Origin: a virus
Virus record (IMG/VR): IMGVR_UViG_3300031857_000139
Location: 1 to 64,000 of that record
Direction: 5' to 3' (one strand)
Length of the DNA stretch: 64,000 nucleotides
In this document: positions 60,751-64,000 of the stretch, piece by piece
Layout: every line of letters starts with the position of its first letter
Numbering within the stretch: position 1 is the stretch's first letter
The notes under the pieces: model-generated
The model's input: the letters and a program-made list of their open reading frames with translations, nothing else
What the model was told of the DNA's origin: nothing
The model's database searches: none
Program-made: the position numbers and the translations under genes

Positions 60751-62426
60751 ACCAAAAAGATTCTTACCGTGATAACCCCCTACTCAAAAAGGTAGGTGTT
60801 GACCACCAATATACCAAAGAACAGATTGAAGAATATGTAAAGTGTTCTAAGGATCCTGTTTACTTCTGCAAGAACTACATTAAGATTGTGAACGTGGATG
60901 AAGGCCTTATCAATTTTAATATGTGGCCTTTTCAAGAAGAAATGTTAAATCTTTTTAAAGATAATCGTTTCGTCATCACCAAATGTCCTCGTCAGGTTGG
61001 TAAAACTACCACAACAGTTGGTTACCTTCTTTGGGCAACTATCTTCACCGATTCTCAGAATGTGGCAGTTCTGGCAAACAAAGGTTCTTTGGCTCGTGAT
61101 ATTCTAGCCAAGTATCAACTGGCATATGAGAATTTACCACAATGGCTCCAACAAGGTGTGGTGACATGGAACAAGGGTAATGTAGAACTAGAGAACGGGT
61201 CTAAGGTTATTGCGGCCTCCACCAGTTCTTCAGCAATCCGAGGCGGTTCGTTTAACATTGTATTCTTAGACGAATTCGCTTTCGTCCCAAACAATATTGC
61301 CAATGAGTTCTTTAACTCAGTCTATCCTGTAATCTCATCTGGTAAGTCCTCAAAGATTATCATTGTTTCCACACCAAATGGTATGAATCTATTCTATAAA
61401 CTATGGATGGATTCTTTAGAGAAACGAAACAATTACAAAAATTTTGAGATTCATTGGTCTCATGTACCAGGTCGTGATGATGCGTGGAAAGAAGAAACTA
61501 TTCGAAACACCTCAGAACGGCAGTTTGCACAAGAGTTTGAAACTGAATTCTTAGGTTCGTCTAATACTCTTATCTCTGGTTATAAACTACAACAATTGAG
61601 GTACATGAACCCAATTGTAGAACACGATAAGATGAAAATCTATGAACATCCTATCAAAGAAGGTGTCAATGGTTCTCTAACCGACCACATTTATTGTATT
61701 TCGGTTGATGTATCGGAAGGTAAAAACTTAGACTCCTCGGCTTTCTCTGTGATAGATATATCAACCACACCATATAAACAGGTTGCCACCTATTCAAGTT
61801 CATCCATTTCACCCATATTGTTTCCAACGGTGATTGTTAATGCAGCTCGTTTATACAATGATGCTTACGTTTTGGTAGAAATAAACAATAATCCACAGGT
61901 GGCAGACTTCATACATTCAGATTTAGAGTATGAGAACCTATTGAAAATCTTTACTGGTAATAAGAAACCACAACAACTGTCTGCTGGATTTGCTCGTGGT
62001 GTGCAGATGGGTCTAAAGATGTCACCTCAGGTGAAGGCTGTAGGTTGTTCTAACCTTAAAACATTAATAGAAGGTGATAAGTTACTAATCAATGACTTTG
62101 ATACCTATTCAGAGTTAACCACATTTGAGCAATATAAGACATCATTTGCGGCCGCAGAAGGTGCCAATGATGATATGGCAATGACTTTAGTGATTTTTGC
62201 ATGGGCAACCACACAGAAATACTTTAGAGAAATAGTAAATCATGATTTAAGAAAGCAGATTCAGTTGGAAAACATGAATCAATTGGATGAAGAAGTTCTA
62301 CCTGCACCTATTATAGAAGATGGTCTAAAGACCGATTTCATGGTGGAAGGTGGTGATGTATGGGAAGTGGCAGACGGTGGCGATACTTATGCGGCCTACA
62401 CTAGAGATTTCTTTAGGAGTATGTAA
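60747..62426 (+). CDS. gp17: Terminase large subunit gp17
   Basis: A 559-residue protein (T4 gp17: 610), the ATP-driven DNA packaging motor and headful nuclease. ATPase part: Q motif region near NFNMWPFQEEML (about 57-68), Walker A RQVGKTT (82-88), Walker B IVFLDEFAF with catalytic E176 (171-179) and coupling motif VSTPNG (207-212). Nuclease part (RNase H fold): SVDVSEGKNLDSSAF with D321, VEINNN with E378, and a final acidic DDMAMTL cluster. All key residues are present. A headful packaging mode is expected from the family. Confidence 0.96.
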   Translation: MNQKDSYRDNPLLKKVGVDHQYTKEQIEEYVKCSKDPVYFCKNYIKIVNVDEGLINFNMWPFQEEMLNLFKDNRFVITKCPRQVGKTTTTVGYLLWATIFTDSQNVAVLANKGSLARDILAKYQLAYENLPQWLQQGVVTWNKGNVELENGSKVIAASTSSSAIRGGSFNIVFLDEFAFVPNNIANEFFNSVYPVISSGKSSKIIIVSTPNGMNLFYKLWMDSLEKRNNYKNFEIHWSHVPGRDDAWKEETIRNTSERQFAQEFETEFLGSSNTLISGYKLQQLRYMNPIVEHDKMKIYEHPIKEGVNGSLTDHIYCISVDVSEGKNLDSSAFSVIDISTTPYKQVATYSSSSISPILFPTVIVNAARLYNDAYVLVEINNNPQVADFIHSDLEYENLLKIFTGNKKPQQLSAGFARGVQMGLKMSPQVKAVGCSNLKTLIEGDKLLINDFDTYSELTTFEQYKTSFAAAEGANDDMAMTLVIFAWATTQKYFREIVNHDLRKQIQLENMNQLDEEVLPAPIIEDGLKTDFMVEGGDVWEVADGGDTYAAYTRDFFRSM

Positions 62427-62437
62427 ATCCGATGTTT

Positions 62438-62445
62438 GATAAATA
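62438..62445 (+). promoter_or_regulatory. Late-promoter-like GATAAATA before the sheath gene
   Basis: GATAAATATC, 52 bases before the sheath ATG, in a 71-base gap. A strong ribosome site AAGGAGAA (62487-62494) follows, fitting the high expression needed for the sheath. Confidence 0.55.
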
Positions 62446-62497
62446 TCAGTATGGTATTTTAACTGCCAAGAACACATAATAATTCAAGGAGAATAAA

Positions 62498-64000
62498 ATG
62501 GCGTTTCAAATCTCTCCAGGCGTAAATGTTTCCGAAGTTGACTTAACAACAGTCGTTCCTTCGGTTCTAACTACGGCCGGTGCTTATGCTGGAAACTTTT
62601 CGTGGGGTCCAGCACGACAAGTAATTCTGGTTGACAACGAAATCACACTAACCAATTACTTTGGTAAACCAGATTCAAACTCAGCAATTTCGTTTTTTAC
62701 ATCTGCTTCTTTCTTAGCCTATGGTAACAACCTAAGTGTTGTTCGTGCTGTCGATGCTAACTCAAATAATGCAGCTGCAAACACAGCATTTCAAATTCCT
62801 AATTCAGACGAATTTGAATATCTTTATTTAAACACAGACAACAATAATTTCTTTGGTGCATTTATGGCCAAATATCCAGGCGTTCTTGGTAACTCGTTAT
62901 CGGTAGCTGTTTGTGCCAATACAAGTTTGTTTAGTAGCTGGTCTTATAGTTCTTACTTTACTTCTGCTCCTGGTACTTCAGATTATGCATCTGCTGTTGG
63001 TGGTTCAAATGATGAAATGCACGTTGTTGTAATTGATGCAGGTGGATTATTTACTGGCCAACAAGGTACAGTATTGGAAGTTTATCCATTCTTATCTAAA
63101 GCTTCTGATGCAAGTATTAATGGAGTATCAAACTTTTATAAACAAGTTATTTTTGATAACTCACAATACATCTATGCTACCGATCCAGTAAACTATGCAA
63201 CAACAAGTTCTACTTGGGATAATCCAGCAGCTAATACAAACTTCACGACACTAACAACCAATCCAACAATCACATTAGCAGGTGGTTCAGAATTCACACC
63301 AACAAATGGTGATATTCAAACTGCTTATGATTTATTTGCAAATAAAGAAACAATTGATATTTCATTGGTGTTAACTGGTAATGCAAACACAACAGTTCAA
63401 CAATATGTTATTGATAATATTGTTAACTCTCGTAAAGACTGTGTAGCATTTATTTCGCCTCCAAGAACATCAGTTGATGGTATTAATACTACACCAACAG
63501 CTGGTATTCAATCTTGGTTATCAAGTTTGGCTCGCTCTAGTTCATATGTTGTAGCTGATTCTGGTTACAAATATATGTATGACAAGTATAACAATGTCTA
63601 TCGTTACATTCCATTAAACGGTGATGTGGCCGGTCTGTGTGTTAATACTGATACAGTTCGTGATCCATGGTTCTCACCTGCTGGTTTCAACCGTGGTCAA
63701 ATCAAAAATGCTATTAAGTTGGCATGGAATCCAAATAAGACACAACGAGATGTATTGTATGCCGCAGGTGTAAATCCTGTTGTATCTTTCCCTGGTCAAG
63801 GTATTGTTCTGTTTGGTGATAAGACACTACAAAACAAGCCATCTGCATTTGACCGTATCAATGTTCGTAGATTGTTTATTGTTCTTGAAAAGGCAATTTC
63901 TCAGGCGGCTCAGTTCTCATTGTTTGAATTCAATGACGAATTTACTCGTGCTCAGTTCGTAGCATTGGTAACTCCGTTCCTACGAGATGTTCAAGGTCGC
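62498..64000 (+). CDS. gp18: Tail sheath protein gp18, C-terminus beyond the window
   Basis: Starts at ATG 62498 after AAGGAGAA and stays open to the window edge (501 codons; T4 gp18 has 659). Family landmarks are SPGVNVSEVDLTTVVPSVLTTAGAYAGNFSWGPARQVILVDNE at the N-terminus, then SFFTSASFLAYGNNLSVVRA, AKYPGVLGNSLSVAV, a central ETIDISLVLTGNANTTVQQY...RKDCVAFISPP segment, DTVRDPWFSPAGFNRG, and FPGQGIVLFGDKTLQNKPSAFDRINVRRLFIVLEKAI, the conserved C-terminal core. Hexamers of this protein form the contractile tube around the tail. Confidence 0.96.
   Translation, partial: MAFQISPGVNVSEVDLTTVVPSVLTTAGAYAGNFSWGPARQVILVDNEITLTNYFGKPDSNSAISFFTSASFLAYGNNLSVVRAVDANSNNAAANTAFQIPNSDEFEYLYLNTDNNNFFGAFMAKYPGVLGNSLSVAVCANTSLFSSWSYSSYFTSAPGTSDYASAVGGSNDEMHVVVIDAGGLFTGQQGTVLEVYPFLSKASDASINGVSNFYKQVIFDNSQYIYATDPVNYATTSSTWDNPAANTNFTTLTTNPTITLAGGSEFTPTNGDIQTAYDLFANKETIDISLVLTGNANTTVQQYVIDNIVNSRKDCVAFISPPRTSVDGINTTPTAGIQSWLSSLARSSSYVVADSGYKYMYDKYNNVYRYIPLNGDVAGLCVNTDTVRDPWFSPAGFNRGQIKNAIKLAWNPNKTQRDVLYAAGVNPVVSFPGQGIVLFGDKTLQNKPSAFDRINVRRLFIVLEKAISQAAQFSLFEFNDEFTRAQFVALVTPFLRDVQGR

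Noticed and set aside
1-64000. tRNA genes, integrase, insertion sequences or a prophage boundary
   Set aside because: No cloverleaf-like segments, recombinase motifs or inverted-repeat-flanked transposase genes were noticed; the window is continuous phage structural DNA.

Overview
The window is part of an AT-rich, tightly packed genome of a contractile-tailed (T4-like) bacteriophage. Evidence is the recognisable set of T4-type virion genes: head completion nuclease gp4, tube/baseplate gp48 and a gp54/gp19-type tube protein, wedge proteins gp53, gp25, gp6, a gp7-position protein and gp8, hub proteins gp27 and gp5, neck proteins gp13 and gp14, tail terminator gp15, terminase gp16/gp17 and sheath gp18. 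Protein style (long TAN/NTA-rich fibres, collagen-like GPT repeats, DUF4815, NATAAATA-type late promoter motifs) is that of aquatic T4-like phages such as cyanophages and pelagiphages. The host cannot be read from the sequence. No tRNA, rRNA, integrase, insertion sequence or CRISPR array was seen, and no gene-free stretch exceeds about 125 bases.

Layout. 1-1318, minus strand: tube-type protein (cut by the window edge), a conserved virion-associated protein, and gp4. 1353-9259, plus: gp48, gp53, hub gp27, gp5 split into an OB-fold gene and a beta-helix spike gene, then a first fibre block (collagen-like S74 fibre, glycine-rich adhesin, cupin). 9356-26333: gp25, gp6, gp7-like, long fibre, gp8, a 2089-residue DUF4815 protein, a coiled-coil protein and an S74 fibre. 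26459-32224: a run of small and large fibre genes, several ending in the same short D-G-G-x-F-like tail. 32260-33974: a 2-oxoglutarate/Fe(II) oxygenase overlapping a GT-B glycosyltransferase. 34008-55557: about 30 fibre, fibre-tip and small partner genes, many in paralogous sets. 55612-64000: gp13, gp14, gp15, a fibre, gp16, a probable glycosyltransferase, gp17 and the sheath gp18 (cut by the window edge).

How it works together. Most genes build the tail and package DNA. The unusual investment is in host recognition: roughly one third of the window is an array of exchangeable receptor-binding cassettes. These have shared docking segments at the front, collagen-like or coiled-coil shafts, different tip folds (S74, C1q-like, carbohydrate-binding-like, glycine-rich) and small downstream partners whose family matches the tip type. 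The oxygenase/glycosyltransferase pair sits directly before the collagen-like array, which suggests (inference) that the phage hydroxylates and glycosylates its own Gly-Pro-Thr fibres. Short intergenic NATAAATA motifs mark probable late promoters in front of gene blocks.
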